Part shown: one piece after another, positions 8,471 through 16,096 of the stretch
How positions within the stretch are numbered: position 1 is the stretch's first letter
Layout of the letters: every line of letters begins with the position of its first letter
NCBI GenBank assembly: GCA_026693065.1
Contig: JAPLNA010000230.1
Location: 1 to 59,624, forward strand
From: Planctomycetota bacterium
GTDB taxonomy: Bacteria > Planctomycetota > Phycisphaerae > SM23-33
Length of the DNA: 59,624 bases
Direction of reading: 5' to 3'
The notes under the pieces: generated by a model
What the model was told of the DNA's origin: nothing
Databases searched by the model: none
Seen by the model: only the letters and a program-made list of their open reading frames with translations
Program-made: the position numbers and the translations under genes

Positions 8471-9736
8471 CACGGACGCCGCCGCCCGCTCCATCATTTC
8501 GGCGGCGTCGTCGGGAGTGATCCGCTCCTCGTTGATGATCAGTTTGGTGATCATGTCCGCCCAGTGCTGGTCCATCTCGGGTCGGAGGGGCAAGTACGAA
8601 TAAATGCTCTTGGCCTGCTTGCCCATCGCCACCAGGCCGTCCAGGTCGCTCGAGAGGTTGCCCTCGGAGGCCCCGCGAATCGCCGCGGGCTGGTCTCGCT
8701 GGCGGCAGAACTCGGCGGCCATCTTCCGCGACGTCATGAACCGCAGAAAGTCCGCCGCTTCCCTCGGGTGGCGGCTGTGCTTCATCACCCAGAAGTACCC
8801 GTTCCAGGCATTGACCGCCGTCGGATCGCCCTTGCCCCCCGGCACGACCGGCAGGTTGAACGTCCCCAGGCGGAACCCGGGCGGGATATTGCCCTTCATC
8901 TCGCTCTTGAGCCACGACGCGCAGACGATCATCGCCGCCTGGCCCTGGAAGAACTGCATCTGGGCCTCGGTGTGGCTCATCCCCGACGAGCCCTTCTGGA
9001 AGTAGTTCACCGCCAGCCGCTGCGTCAGGGCCGCCGCCTCGCGGAACTCCGGGTTGTCGAAGCTCCCCTGGCGAACGTCGAGCATCGCCATGAACCGCTC
9101 CGCCCCCGCCAGGTGGTAATACGCCGACTGCAGCAGGCTGTTGGCGTAGGTGGGGTATCGCCCCATGAAGGCGATCGGGGCGATGCCGGCGGCCTTGACC
9201 TGCTCGCACAGGGCGTACAACTCATCCCACGTCCGCGCGGGCTTCCACCCGTGCTTCTCGAACATCGCCTTGTTGTACCAGATCCCCCACACCCAGTACG
9301 TCAGCGGCACGCCGTATACCTTGCCCCCGTCGGTGTACTGGTCCAGCGCCCCGGCCATGAACGAACTCCGCCACGTGCGGTCCTCGTCCCAGGCCGGTGC
9401 GTCCAGGAATTCGTCCATCGGCTGGACGAAACCCCCGCGAATGAGGTTCCAACTGGCCGACCCGTCCGGGATGTTCGTGATCTCCGGGTACGTGCCCTCC
9501 AAGATGCGGATCCGGACCTTGTCGGGCATCCGCGGATCGCCCGAGAGGTTCACCTTCACGTTGGGCCTGAGCTTCTCGTACTCCCGGGCGCACTGGAGAT
9601 AAAACTCCATCCCCTCGCCGCCGGCAAAGAGGAGCACCTCGATCTCCACGGGTTTGTCCGCCTCGCCGCACCACGCCGCCGCCGGCGCCGACAGCAAGGC
9701 CGCCAACCCTGTCAGTACGCACATCAGTCTGGACAT
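8420..9736 (-). CDS. Sugar ABC transporter substrate-binding protein
   Basis: An exported extracellular solute-binding protein of family 1, about 438 residues from ATG at 9736. A short signal peptide (MSRLMCVLTG to about residue 22) is followed by the usual first strand EIEVLLFAGGEG. The clamshell fold is recognisable by segments such as YGVPLTYWVWGIWYNKAMFEKHG (about 125-147) and AVNAWNGYFWVMKHS. Trp-rich sites suggest a carbohydrate ligand. The last about 15 residues run into the foreign-looking fragment, so the native C-terminus may be altered. It leads the importer genes and is divergent from the intact GH130 gene, 139 bases away, fitting oligomannoside or mannosyl-glycoside uptake. No ATPase gene is nearby; a shared ATPase elsewhere is common. 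Confidence 0.85.
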   Translation of the reverse strand: MSRLMCVLTGLAALLSAPAAAWCGEADKPVEIEVLLFAGGEGMEFYLQCAREYEKLRPNVKVNLSGDPRMPDKVRIRILEGTYPEITNIPDGSASWNLIRGGFVQPMDEFLDAPAWDEDRTWRSSFMAGALDQYTDGGKVYGVPLTYWVWGIWYNKAMFEKHGWKPARTWDELYALCEQVKAAGIAPIAFMGRYPTYANSLLQSAYYHLAGAERFMAMLDVRQGSFDNPEFREAAALTQRLAVNYFQKGSSGMSHTEAQMQFFQGQAAMIVCASWLKSEMKGNIPPGFRLGTFNLPVVPGGKGDPTAVNAWNGYFWVMKHSRHPREAADFLRFMTSRKMAAEFCRQRDQPAAIRGASEGNLSSDLDGLVAMGKQAKSIYSYLPLRPEMDQHWADMITKLIINEERITPDDAAEMMERAAASVRSHGKHERLPCSPPRI

Positions 9737-9875
9737 AATCGGCACTGTTGTCCCGTTCCGGGGGTGTGTTGTCAACGGGCAAATGCCCGGCCCGGGGGCT
9801 TTTCTTCTTGAGCCTCGCGGGCCCCCCGTGAATAATGTCCGGCCACGAGCCAACCCGCTCAGGAGACACCACCCG

Positions 9876-10889
9876 ATGCGACTGAAGAAATGGAACGGCA
9901 ACCCGATCCTCCTGCCCAAACCCGACAGCTACTGGGAACGCCAGGGCGTGCTCAACCCCGCCGCCATCTACGATAACGGCAAGGTCTCGCTGCTCTACCG
10001 CGCCTCCGGCGAGAGCGAAGACCTCCGCATCTACATCGGCCTGGCCGAAAGCCGCGACGGGTTCCACTTCGAACGCGTCGGCACGGAGCCCGTCCTGCCG
10101 CCCTCCGAAGACGGCTTCGACGCCGGCTGCGTCGAGGACCCCCGCGTGGTGAAGATGGGCGACACGTACTACATGGCCTACGCCGCCCGCGCCCATCCGC
10201 CGTGCGCCCACTGGGCCGGGCGGAAACGCAAAAACCTCCCCGCCCAGACCGGCACGTGGGTGGAGAACTGGACGCGATCCGGCATCGCCACCAGCAAGGA
10301 CCTGCGTAACTGGACCCGCCTGGGCCCCTGCACCAGCGACGAGATCGACAACCGCGACGTGATCCTCTTCCCCGAGAAGATCGGCGGGCGCTACGTCATG
10401 CTCCACCGCCCCATCGACCGCCGCAATCCCGTCAAGTACCCCCAGTACGAATCCACAGCCATCTGGCTGTCGACGTCCGAGGACCTGAAGACCTGGACGG
10501 GGGAGACCGCCATCGCCCGCCCCGAGCTGCCCTGGGAAGGCGGCTGGATGGGCGGCGGCTGCCCCCCCATCCGCACGCCCGAAGGCTGGCTGACGATCTA
10601 CCACGCCGTGGCCAACCTCGACGGCAAGGGCAACGCCTACCGCGCCGGGGCCATGCTGCTGGACCTGGAAGACCCCCGCAAGATCCTGGCCCGCCCGGAC
10701 GACTTCTTCCTCGAGCCGGCCGCCCCCTTCGAGCTCGAAGGCGCCACCGGCCGGGTAACCTTCCCCTGCGGCGCGGTCGTCATCGGCAAAGAGCTCTTCG
10801 TCTACTACGGCGCCGCCGACTCCGTCTGCTGCGTCGCCACCGCCAACCTGGCCGAACTGATGGCCTGGCTCCTCTCCTTCCGCAAGTAA
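9876..10889 (+). CDS. GH130 beta-mannoside phosphorylase-like enzyme
   Basis: An intact 337-residue GH130 protein, a five-bladed beta-propeller family acting on beta-mannosides by phosphorolysis or hydrolysis. The motif GCVEDPRVVKMG places Asp88 at the position of the catalytic acid. The family's downstream NRDVILFPEKIGGRYVMLHR and the C-terminal VTFPCGAVV and ELFVYYGAAD blocks are present. No signal peptide, so cytoplasmic. The ATG at 9876 has AGGAGA nine bases upstream; a longer in-frame start is not needed. Divergent from the ABC importer and paralogous to the broken GH130 at its far end, so the two probably processed imported oligosaccharides together. Phosphorolysis versus hydrolysis cannot be told from the motifs I can judge. 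Confidence 0.85.
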   Translation: MRLKKWNGNPILLPKPDSYWERQGVLNPAAIYDNGKVSLLYRASGESEDLRIYIGLAESRDGFHFERVGTEPVLPPSEDGFDAGCVEDPRVVKMGDTYYMAYAARAHPPCAHWAGRKRKNLPAQTGTWVENWTRSGIATSKDLRNWTRLGPCTSDEIDNRDVILFPEKIGGRYVMLHRPIDRRNPVKYPQYESTAIWLSTSEDLKTWTGETAIARPELPWEGGWMGGGCPPIRTPEGWLTIYHAVANLDGKGNAYRAGAMLLDLEDPRKILARPDDFFLEPAAPFELEGATGRVTFPCGAVVIGKELFVYYGAADSVCCVATANLAELMAWLLSFRK

Positions 10890-10897
10890 GCGGGAAA

Positions 10898-10988
10898 GGA
10901 ACTGGGAACTGGGAACTGGGAACTGAGATCTGAAATCCAAAATCTGAGATCTGAGATCTGAGAACCCGGAATCGGGAATCGCGAACGA
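10898..10988. repeat. Heptameric degenerate tandem array (13 units)
   Basis: Starting eight bases after the GH130 stop, thirteen contiguous 7-base units can be read: GGAACTG four times, then AGATCTG-type units, then GGAATCG-type units. The period of seven is kept although the unit sequence drifts. AGATCT makes parts of it self-complementary. The remaining bases up to the next gene show nothing else recognisable. Confidence 0.7.
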
Positions 10989-11245
10989 ACCGCATCTGTC
11001 GGACTGCTCGCTTCAGCGAGGCAGTTCCCCGTCGTATCGACCCCCGCGGAGCGACACGTAGAAGATAGGGAAACGTTTTGTCGATGTCCGGAACCGCGAT
11101 AGAATCATCGAAACGGCCCACGATGGTCGTGGTCGCAAGGCCATCTGGGAGACCCTTGCTAAAGGGCGGGATCTTTCGCGAAAGGCGGTGGCATACGCCC
11201 TCGGCTAGAGACCTGCTCGAACGCGGACGGCTTTCGGAGCAGCCA

Positions 11246-12109
11246 ATGGGAGTTAGCGTCTGGAGCGACCATGAGTTGCCCGCCGCGTTGGCGTGGGGCA
11301 TGTCCAGCGATGACCCCAAAGTGTGGTGGGACGCCTACCGGTCTCTTGTGGCACTGGAGGTGGAATGCCCCGCGGGATATACGCCGTCGTGGCGAACGTC
11401 ACTGGATGAGGCCGAAACGATCTGTAGAGCGGTATTCCGCAAACCGACAACCCTCAAGAGCCCGTATGCCGATTCGCCCTTTGGATCCGTAGACCTTTGG
11501 CCCCACCGTTTCATCTTTCTCACGGCCATGCCTTATGGGTCGGAACTGGCGTATCGTCTTCGAAAAGACGTCGCCGCCCTCGCCGAAGGCCCCCATGATG
11601 AGAAACTCCGTGTCCTGGCCATCAATACCTTAGATGGCCTGGGCTGGAGGGGGCGAGACTGTCTTCCGGCGCTCCAGAAGGCCGCCGCCGATACGAACGG
11701 GTGGGTGGCTTCACAAGCAAAGGATGCGATCCGTAACATTACGGCTTCGAAGCCATCGCCCTCGACGGACGCAGAGGAAGGCCCGCTCGAACTGCTCGAC
11801 CGGCACCTGGGCAATCTCAACGGCAATGAAAAGGAGCAGTTCTTGCGTGCGATCGGCAAGCAGGGCGTCCTCCAGACCGTCAGAGACCTGCAATACCCGA
11901 GTATCGTATGGTATGCCTATGTTGGCGCGTGCGGCCCCTATCACACCCCCCAGGGCCCCATGACCGACGCTGAATACCTTAAGTACGTCGAACAAACCTG
12001 CAGGATCACGGAAAGGCTCCGCGGGATAGCAGGCAACACGAGCCCCGTCATCCAGGCCAAGCCCGAGAGCAGGCCCCGGCCGCAGAACTCGCCCGTCCCC
12101 TCGCCATAA
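11246..12109 (+). CDS. Hypothetical protein with a HEAT-like repeat
   Basis: A 287-residue protein I do not recognise. The ATG at 11246 has GGAG about seven bases upstream; an in-frame ATG at 11078 exists but the extra 56 residues are Arg-rich and look non-coding. A helical pair at about residues 125-165 (LRVLAINTLDGLG..., ...WVASQAKDAIRNI) resembles a HEAT repeat. No signal peptide or membrane helix; the C-terminus is Pro-rich and disordered. Its base composition is clearly lower in GC than the GH130 and CstB-like neighbours, hinting at separate origin. It stands alone, flanked by long non-coding stretches. Confidence 0.55.
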   Translation: MGVSVWSDHELPAALAWGMSSDDPKVWWDAYRSLVALEVECPAGYTPSWRTSLDEAETICRAVFRKPTTLKSPYADSPFGSVDLWPHRFIFLTAMPYGSELAYRLRKDVAALAEGPHDEKLRVLAINTLDGLGWRGRDCLPALQKAAADTNGWVASQAKDAIRNITASKPSPSTDAEEGPLELLDRHLGNLNGNEKEQFLRAIGKQGVLQTVRDLQYPSIVWYAYVGACGPYHTPQGPMTDAEYLKYVEQTCRITERLRGIAGNTSPVIQAKPESRPRPQNSPVPSP

Positions 12110-12251
12110 CCCCGCCGGTGAAAGCGGCAACCCAGCAAAGGGATCGGGGGAGGATCGTGGGACGCAAGACTTGACTCGGGCTTCTGGCGGGGGGATTCGC
12201 TACTAGGGTCCGGTCGTCCAACTACCTCCCCACATTTCCCCCGGAATCCCC

Positions 12252-12280
12252 TTGACTGGACACCTGGTAGTTCGTATACT
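12252..12280 (+). promoter_or_regulatory. Strong sigma-70-type promoter
   Basis: TTGACT (12252-12257) and TATACT (12275-12280) are separated by exactly 17 bases, the best promoter in the window. Transcription would start near 12287, far from any coding start in that direction (the next gene begins at 12960), so it either makes a long leader or a small RNA. Confidence 0.6.
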
Positions 12281-12293
12281 GTTAGGGTGACAG

Positions 12294-12327
12294 CCGGCGT
12301 CTCGCTGAGGATGCGCCGGGGGTTTTT
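12294..12327 (+). terminator. Rho-independent terminator or attenuator directly after promoter
   Basis: CCGGCG (12294-12299) pairs with CGCCGG (12314-12319), with an inner CTC/GAG pairing, and is followed by GGG and TTTTT (12323-12327). It lies only a few bases after the predicted transcription start, so transcripts could end prematurely here. The rest of the gap to 12960 holds the repeats listed separately and no supported gene. Confidence 0.45.
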
Positions 12328-12397
12328 GGCCCAGAGCGCCCAGGCGGCGGGATTGGGCGGAAGGAACGGACGGTCGGGGGCCGGAGAGGAATTGCTG

Positions 12398-12477
12398 CGC
12401 CGAAGGCGGACCGATTTTCAATTGAAGAGAGAGCAGGCGTGCCGACGGAATTGCTTGTCAATTTCCCGCCTTCGGCG
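12398..12477. repeat. Inverted repeat with GCCGAAGG core
   Basis: CGCCGAAGGCGG (12398-12409) is exactly complementary to CCGCCTTCGGCG (12466-12477), with 56 bases between. Each arm is preceded by a GGAATTGCT segment (near 12389 and 12450). The left arm closely resembles the hairpin at 20513-20551 (ATTGCTCCGCCGAAGG), so it belongs to a small dispersed family. It could also end the transcript from the 12252 promoter. Confidence 0.5.
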
Positions 12478-12481
12478 GGCC

Positions 12482-12569
12482 AAGTATCCCTTAAGTATCC
12501 CTTGAGTATCCCTTAAGTATCCCTTGAGTATCCTTTAAGTATCCCTTGAGTATCCCTTGAGTATCCCGG
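12482..12569. repeat. Tandem array of eight 11-bp units
   Basis: Eight contiguous copies of RAGTATCCCTT alternate between AAG and GAG beginnings, with a single internal change in one copy and a changed ending in the last. The 11-base period is close to one helical turn, so each unit would present the same DNA face. The array lies between a strong promoter and the CstB-like gene. No coding frame through it is credible. Confidence 0.85.
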
Positions 12570-12959
12570 AAGCATCCTCTTTTCGGGGGGTTCGAGGGGG
12601 CGAGAAAACGGCAACGGTCTGATGGGACAAGGGTTACGGATCGGGAAGGGGAAACGATACGCGTTCGAGGGATGCTTGGGAGGACGGGCGCGGGCGGATG
12701 AGGGGGGCATCGGGGGGATTCACCCCGGCAGTCGGGGTGCCTTTGTCGAGGGGGGCGCAAGATCGGTGGTTTGCGCGGAGGGGTGGATGGAGGAGGGAAA
12801 CCTCCCCCCCGCGGACGCGGGGGAGTGGGAAAATCGTGCGGGGGGCGGGATTCCGGAGGCAGGGGACGCATAGGATGGGATGATCGGCGCCAGGCCGGAC
12901 GCGGAAATGTGGCGGCGCCGGCTGGGAAGCGGACAGACGAGTGAGAAGGAGAAAGAAGC

Positions 12960-14342
12960 ATGTTTTTTCGACAGTTCAAGGTTGAAGGGCTGGGGTGCTA
13001 TTCGTATCTGATCGGATGCCCGGCGGCGGCCGTCGCGTGCGTGGTCGATCCGGAACGGCACGTGGGGCAGTATCTGGAGGCCGCCCAGGCCAACGGGATG
13101 CAGATCACCGACGTGATCGATACGCATCTGCACGCCGACCACATCACGGGCAGCGCGGAGTTGGCGGCCCGGACGGGGGCGACGGTGCACGTGCACCCGG
13201 GCGTGCAGGCGGCGTATCCGCACAAGCCCCTGAAGGACGGCCAGCGGCTGCGGTTCGGCACGGCGGAGCTCGAGGTGATCGAGACCCCCGGGCACACCCC
13301 CAATTCCGTCTCGCTGGCGCTGACCGACCACGCCCGCTCGGGGGACGTCATGGCGATCCTCACGGGCGACCTGTTATTCGTGGGCGAGATCGGGCGGCCG
13401 GACCTGGCCGGGGCGGACCTGCTCGAGCAGCAGGTGCAGAACCTGTACGACAGCCTGTACAAGAAACTCGCCCGGTTCCCGGACTGGACGGAGGTGTACC
13501 CGGCGCACGGCGAGGGTTCGCTGTGCGGGCGGGGCATGAGCGCCAAGCCGATGACCACGCTGGGATTCGAACGCCGACACAACCCGCTGCTCAAGGCCAT
13601 GCCGTTCGAGGATTTCCGCAGCGTGATGACGGGCGGGTTCCAAATGCGTCCGCCGAACTTCGCGGCGATCGTGGAGACCAATCGCCGCGGGCCCGCCCTG
13701 CTGAGCCAGGGGCCCGCCTTCACCGCCCTCTCGACGGGGGAGGTGGAACTGGCGGTGCGGAACGGCGCTCGGCTGGTGGACGTTCGGCCCCAGACGGCCT
13801 TCGGGGCGGCTTTCGTGCCCGGGGCCATCAACATCGGCGGGGCGCCCAGCTCCGTCAACTGGCTGGGGATGGTGGTGGAGTCGCGGTCGGACATCATCAT
13901 CGTGGCCGACAGCGAAGCCCTCGCCCGCAAGGCCGCCCTCCGCTTCCGCCGGGCCGGGTACGACCGGCTGATCGGGTTCCTCCCCGACGGCGTGGCCGGG
14001 TGGGCCAGCCGGGGCAAGCCGCTGGACCACCTGCCCCAACTGACCCCCGCGGGCCTGAAGCACGTGCTGGAGAAATACTCCGACCACGTGGTGCTGGACG
14101 TGCGGACGACCCCCGAGTGGCAGGCCGGGCACATCGAGGGCGCCGTGCACAAACCGCTCTCCGACCTGATCGCCGGCGAGTTGGACGTGGACAAGGACAC
14201 CCACGTCACCGCCGTCTGCGGGTCGGGCTACCGCTCGAACATCGCGGGCAGCGTGCTGAAGTCGCGGGGGTACGCCCAGGTATTCAGCCTGATCGGCGGC
14301 ATGACGGCCTGGAACGCCTTCCGCCGCACCGGCGGGGCGTGA
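12960..14342 (+). CDS. CstB-like persulfide dioxygenase / sulfurtransferase
   Basis: A 460-residue three-domain protein. Residues 1-220 are a metallo-beta-lactamase fold of the persulfide dioxygenase type, with THLHADH at 55-61 and further metal ligands in ETPGHTPNS and VYPAHGEG. Residues about 255-350 form a rhodanese-like domain without catalytic Cys (IIIVADSE where the loop would be). Residues about 365-460 form a rhodanese with the active loop CGSGYRS (Cys420). This order matches CstB of Staphylococcus, which oxidises low-molecular-weight persulfides to thiosulfate, so a role in sulfide detoxification is inferred. Cytoplasmic. AAGGAG lies just upstream of the ATG. It stands alone behind an 850-base non-coding stretch. 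Confidence 0.85.
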   Translation: MFFRQFKVEGLGCYSYLIGCPAAAVACVVDPERHVGQYLEAAQANGMQITDVIDTHLHADHITGSAELAARTGATVHVHPGVQAAYPHKPLKDGQRLRFGTAELEVIETPGHTPNSVSLALTDHARSGDVMAILTGDLLFVGEIGRPDLAGADLLEQQVQNLYDSLYKKLARFPDWTEVYPAHGEGSLCGRGMSAKPMTTLGFERRHNPLLKAMPFEDFRSVMTGGFQMRPPNFAAIVETNRRGPALLSQGPAFTALSTGEVELAVRNGARLVDVRPQTAFGAAFVPGAINIGGAPSSVNWLGMVVESRSDIIIVADSEALARKAALRFRRAGYDRLIGFLPDGVAGWASRGKPLDHLPQLTPAGLKHVLEKYSDHVVLDVRTTPEWQAGHIEGAVHKPLSDLIAGELDVDKDTHVTAVCGSGYRSNIAGSVLKSRGYAQVFSLIGGMTAWNAFRRTGGA

Positions 14343-14465
14343 GGGAAAGCGCCTGTCGCACTGGCCCCGGCTTGACCGTCGCGGCGGCCGCTTCGATAAT
14401 GTGGGCGCTCACGGTCGGTGAGGCGCGGGACGGCGCAAGAACAACTGCAAGCGGAAGGCAAAGCC

Positions 14466-15308
14466 ATGATCTATCTGGGCGGGCCGGTGTTTGTCGAACA
14501 CGATGATCCGGAACTGCTGGCCAAGGCGCACCGGCAGGAAGGCTATCGGGCGGCGTACTGTCCGCCGGCTGAGCCGGGCGACACGGCACGGATCGCCGCG
14601 ATTCGCCGGGCGTTCGAGGTCGAGGGCGTGGTGATCGCCGAGGTGGGCGCCTGGTGCAACATGATTCACCCGGACCCGGTCCAGCGAAAGACCAACCAGG
14701 ACTACGTGCGGAAGCAGTTGACGCTGGCGGAGGAGGTCGGCGCCCGGTGCTGCCCGAACTTCCTGGGAACGCTGGACCCCGACTCGGCCTACGGGCCCCA
14801 TCCGGGCAATCTGACGGCCGCGACGTTCGACCTGGCCGTCGAGACCATCCGATCGATCGTCGACGCGGTCAAGCCGCGGCGGACGCGGTTCGCGTTGGAG
14901 ATGATGCAGTGGGTCCTGCCCGACAGCGTGGAGGTATACCTGGAGCTGATCCGGGCGGTGGACCGCCCCGCGTTCGGGGTACACCTGGACCCGGTGAACC
15001 TGATCCTGACGCCGCGGATGTATTACGACACCGCGTCGCTGCTGCGCGACTGTTTCCACCGGCTGGGCTCGTGGATCGCCTCCTGCCACGCCAAGGACAT
15101 CACCCTCCGCGGCGCGTTGGCCCTGCACCTGGACGAGGTTCCCCCGGGCCTGGGCAACCTGGACTACCGGACGTACTTGTCGGAGCTGGACCGCCTGAGC
15201 GGCTCGCCGCCGCTGATGCTCGAGCACCTTTCGACGGCGGAGGAATACCGGGCCGCCGCCGGCCGCCTCCGCGCCATCGCGGGCGGGCTGGGCATCGACA
15301 TGAAATGA
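14466..15308 (+). CDS. Sugar phosphate isomerase/epimerase-like TIM barrel
   Basis: A 280-residue member of the xylose-isomerase-like TIM barrel superfamily. Metal-binding residues expected at the strand ends are visible: Glu in FALEMMQW, His and Asp in FGVHLDPVN, His in ASCHAKDI and Glu near LMLEHL. Such proteins isomerise or epimerise ketoses, or act on inositol derivatives; the substrate cannot be named. The ATG at 14466 is preferred over the upstream in-frame ATG (14418) because the barrel begins at once (IYLGGPVFV) and GGAAGG lies upstream. About 120 bases separate it from the CstB-like gene on the same strand. No signal peptide; cytoplasmic. Confidence 0.75.
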   Translation: MIYLGGPVFVEHDDPELLAKAHRQEGYRAAYCPPAEPGDTARIAAIRRAFEVEGVVIAEVGAWCNMIHPDPVQRKTNQDYVRKQLTLAEEVGARCCPNFLGTLDPDSAYGPHPGNLTAATFDLAVETIRSIVDAVKPRRTRFALEMMQWVLPDSVEVYLELIRAVDRPAFGVHLDPVNLILTPRMYYDTASLLRDCFHRLGSWIASCHAKDITLRGALALHLDEVPPGLGNLDYRTYLSELDRLSGSPPLMLEHLSTAEEYRAAAGRLRAIAGGLGIDMK

Positions 15309-15343
15309 ACCGAAGCCGGTTCTGGCCCCTCGTTCTCGCTGGA

Positions 15344-15898
15344 CTATCGGAAGATATTCGATCGAAGCCCGTCGCGGAGGCTGCGCCCGTGGCGGTCGAA
15401 CTGGGCCCGCTGGATCAGCAGCCAGACCAGGAACGCCACCCACAGGAACACGGCCACCGCGATGACGACGCCCAGGGAAATGCTGCGGACCTTCTCGAGG
15501 ACACGGCTGGTGGGAATGGTGATGATGGGGCTCTGGCAGACGCCCCAGCCGGCGAGGACGGCCCCGAGGGCGGCGGTGCCGGCCTGGCAGAACGCGGAGA
15601 TCCACGCCCAGGAGATGCTCATCTTCTGACGCGAGCACGCCGCCACCAGGAACAGCGATACCACCAGCCAGGCCAGACCCACCAGGTCGATGAGGATGCC
15701 GTAATCGACAAACACCATGCGGACGGCCTGCGTCAGGTGCGGCATGGGCAGGTCGTCCTTGATGACGTAGGTGAGCATGTGGCTGACCGTGCTCCGCGCA
15801 ATGCCGGCCACCAGCGCCCAGACCAGATACGCCACGCCGGCAAACGCCAGCGCTAACCCGACATCCACACGGCTGACTCGTTGCAGTCGTCCAAGCAT
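15344..15898 (-). CDS. Small four-helix membrane protein, unknown function
   Basis: A 184-residue hydrophobic protein with four probable membrane segments (about 14-34, 66-88, 96-118, 138-160) and a basic C-terminus that should face the cytoplasm. No motif recognised. It is transcribed away from the TIGR03790 gene and towards the isomerase-like gene, from which its stop is 36 bases away. A TGTAAT box ends only six bases before the ATG, so the message may be leaderless. Confidence 0.6.
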   Translation of the reverse strand: MLGRLQRVSRVDVGLALAFAGVAYLVWALVAGIARSTVSHMLTYVIKDDLPMPHLTQAVRMVFVDYGILIDLVGLAWLVVSLFLVAACSRQKMSISWAWISAFCQAGTAALGAVLAGWGVCQSPIITIPTSRVLEKVRSISLGVVIAVAVFLWVAFLVWLLIQRAQFDRHGRSLRDGLRSNIFR

Positions 15899-15904
15899 GA
15901 CCCC

Positions 15905-15910
15905 ATTACA
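15905..15910 (-). promoter_or_regulatory. Putative -10 box abutting the start codon
   Basis: TGTAAT on the minus strand lies six bases before the ATG of the small membrane protein, which would place transcription start at or next to the start codon. The same geometry is seen at the ECF sigma and pyruvate kinase genes. Confidence 0.35.
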
Positions 15911-15946
15911 CCAATTTCCCCCGGCCAGGTCAAAGCAAACTCCCGG

Positions 15947-15964
15947 GCCGCTTGCGGCTTCGCG
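15947..15964. repeat. 18-bp hairpin repeat, copy 1
   Basis: GCCGCTTGCGGCTTCGCG is found here and, in reverse orientation, at 44739-44756. It contains a short palindrome (CCGC/GCGG). Both copies are intergenic. It may be a dispersed terminator-like element. Confidence 0.45.
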
Positions 15965-16096
15965 GCGTCACCCGTGCGTCCCACTCTCGTCTCGAACCTC
16001 TAACCTTTTCCCGCGTGGCGCTCGTATAAGATGAATGCGGGCGATTATCTGCCAACGACGCCGCCCTGCCGTTCCGATAAAGACACTGGAACCACT

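Noticed and set aside
12281-12481. SRP RNA (4.5S) because of a GGAAGGAAC stretch
   Set aside because: The conserved SRP apical loop with flanking pairing could not be built, so only a generic small-RNA candidate is reported.
12482-12569. CRISPR array or replication iterons
   Set aside because: Units are 11 bases and contiguous with no spacers, so not CRISPR; iterons are usually longer and accompanied by a Rep or DnaA gene, which is absent.
12491-12979. Minus-strand frame of 162 codons through the 11-bp repeats
   Set aside because: Its repeated residues come only from the tandem array, the rest is Pro/Arg-rich, and it overlaps the start of the CstB-like gene.
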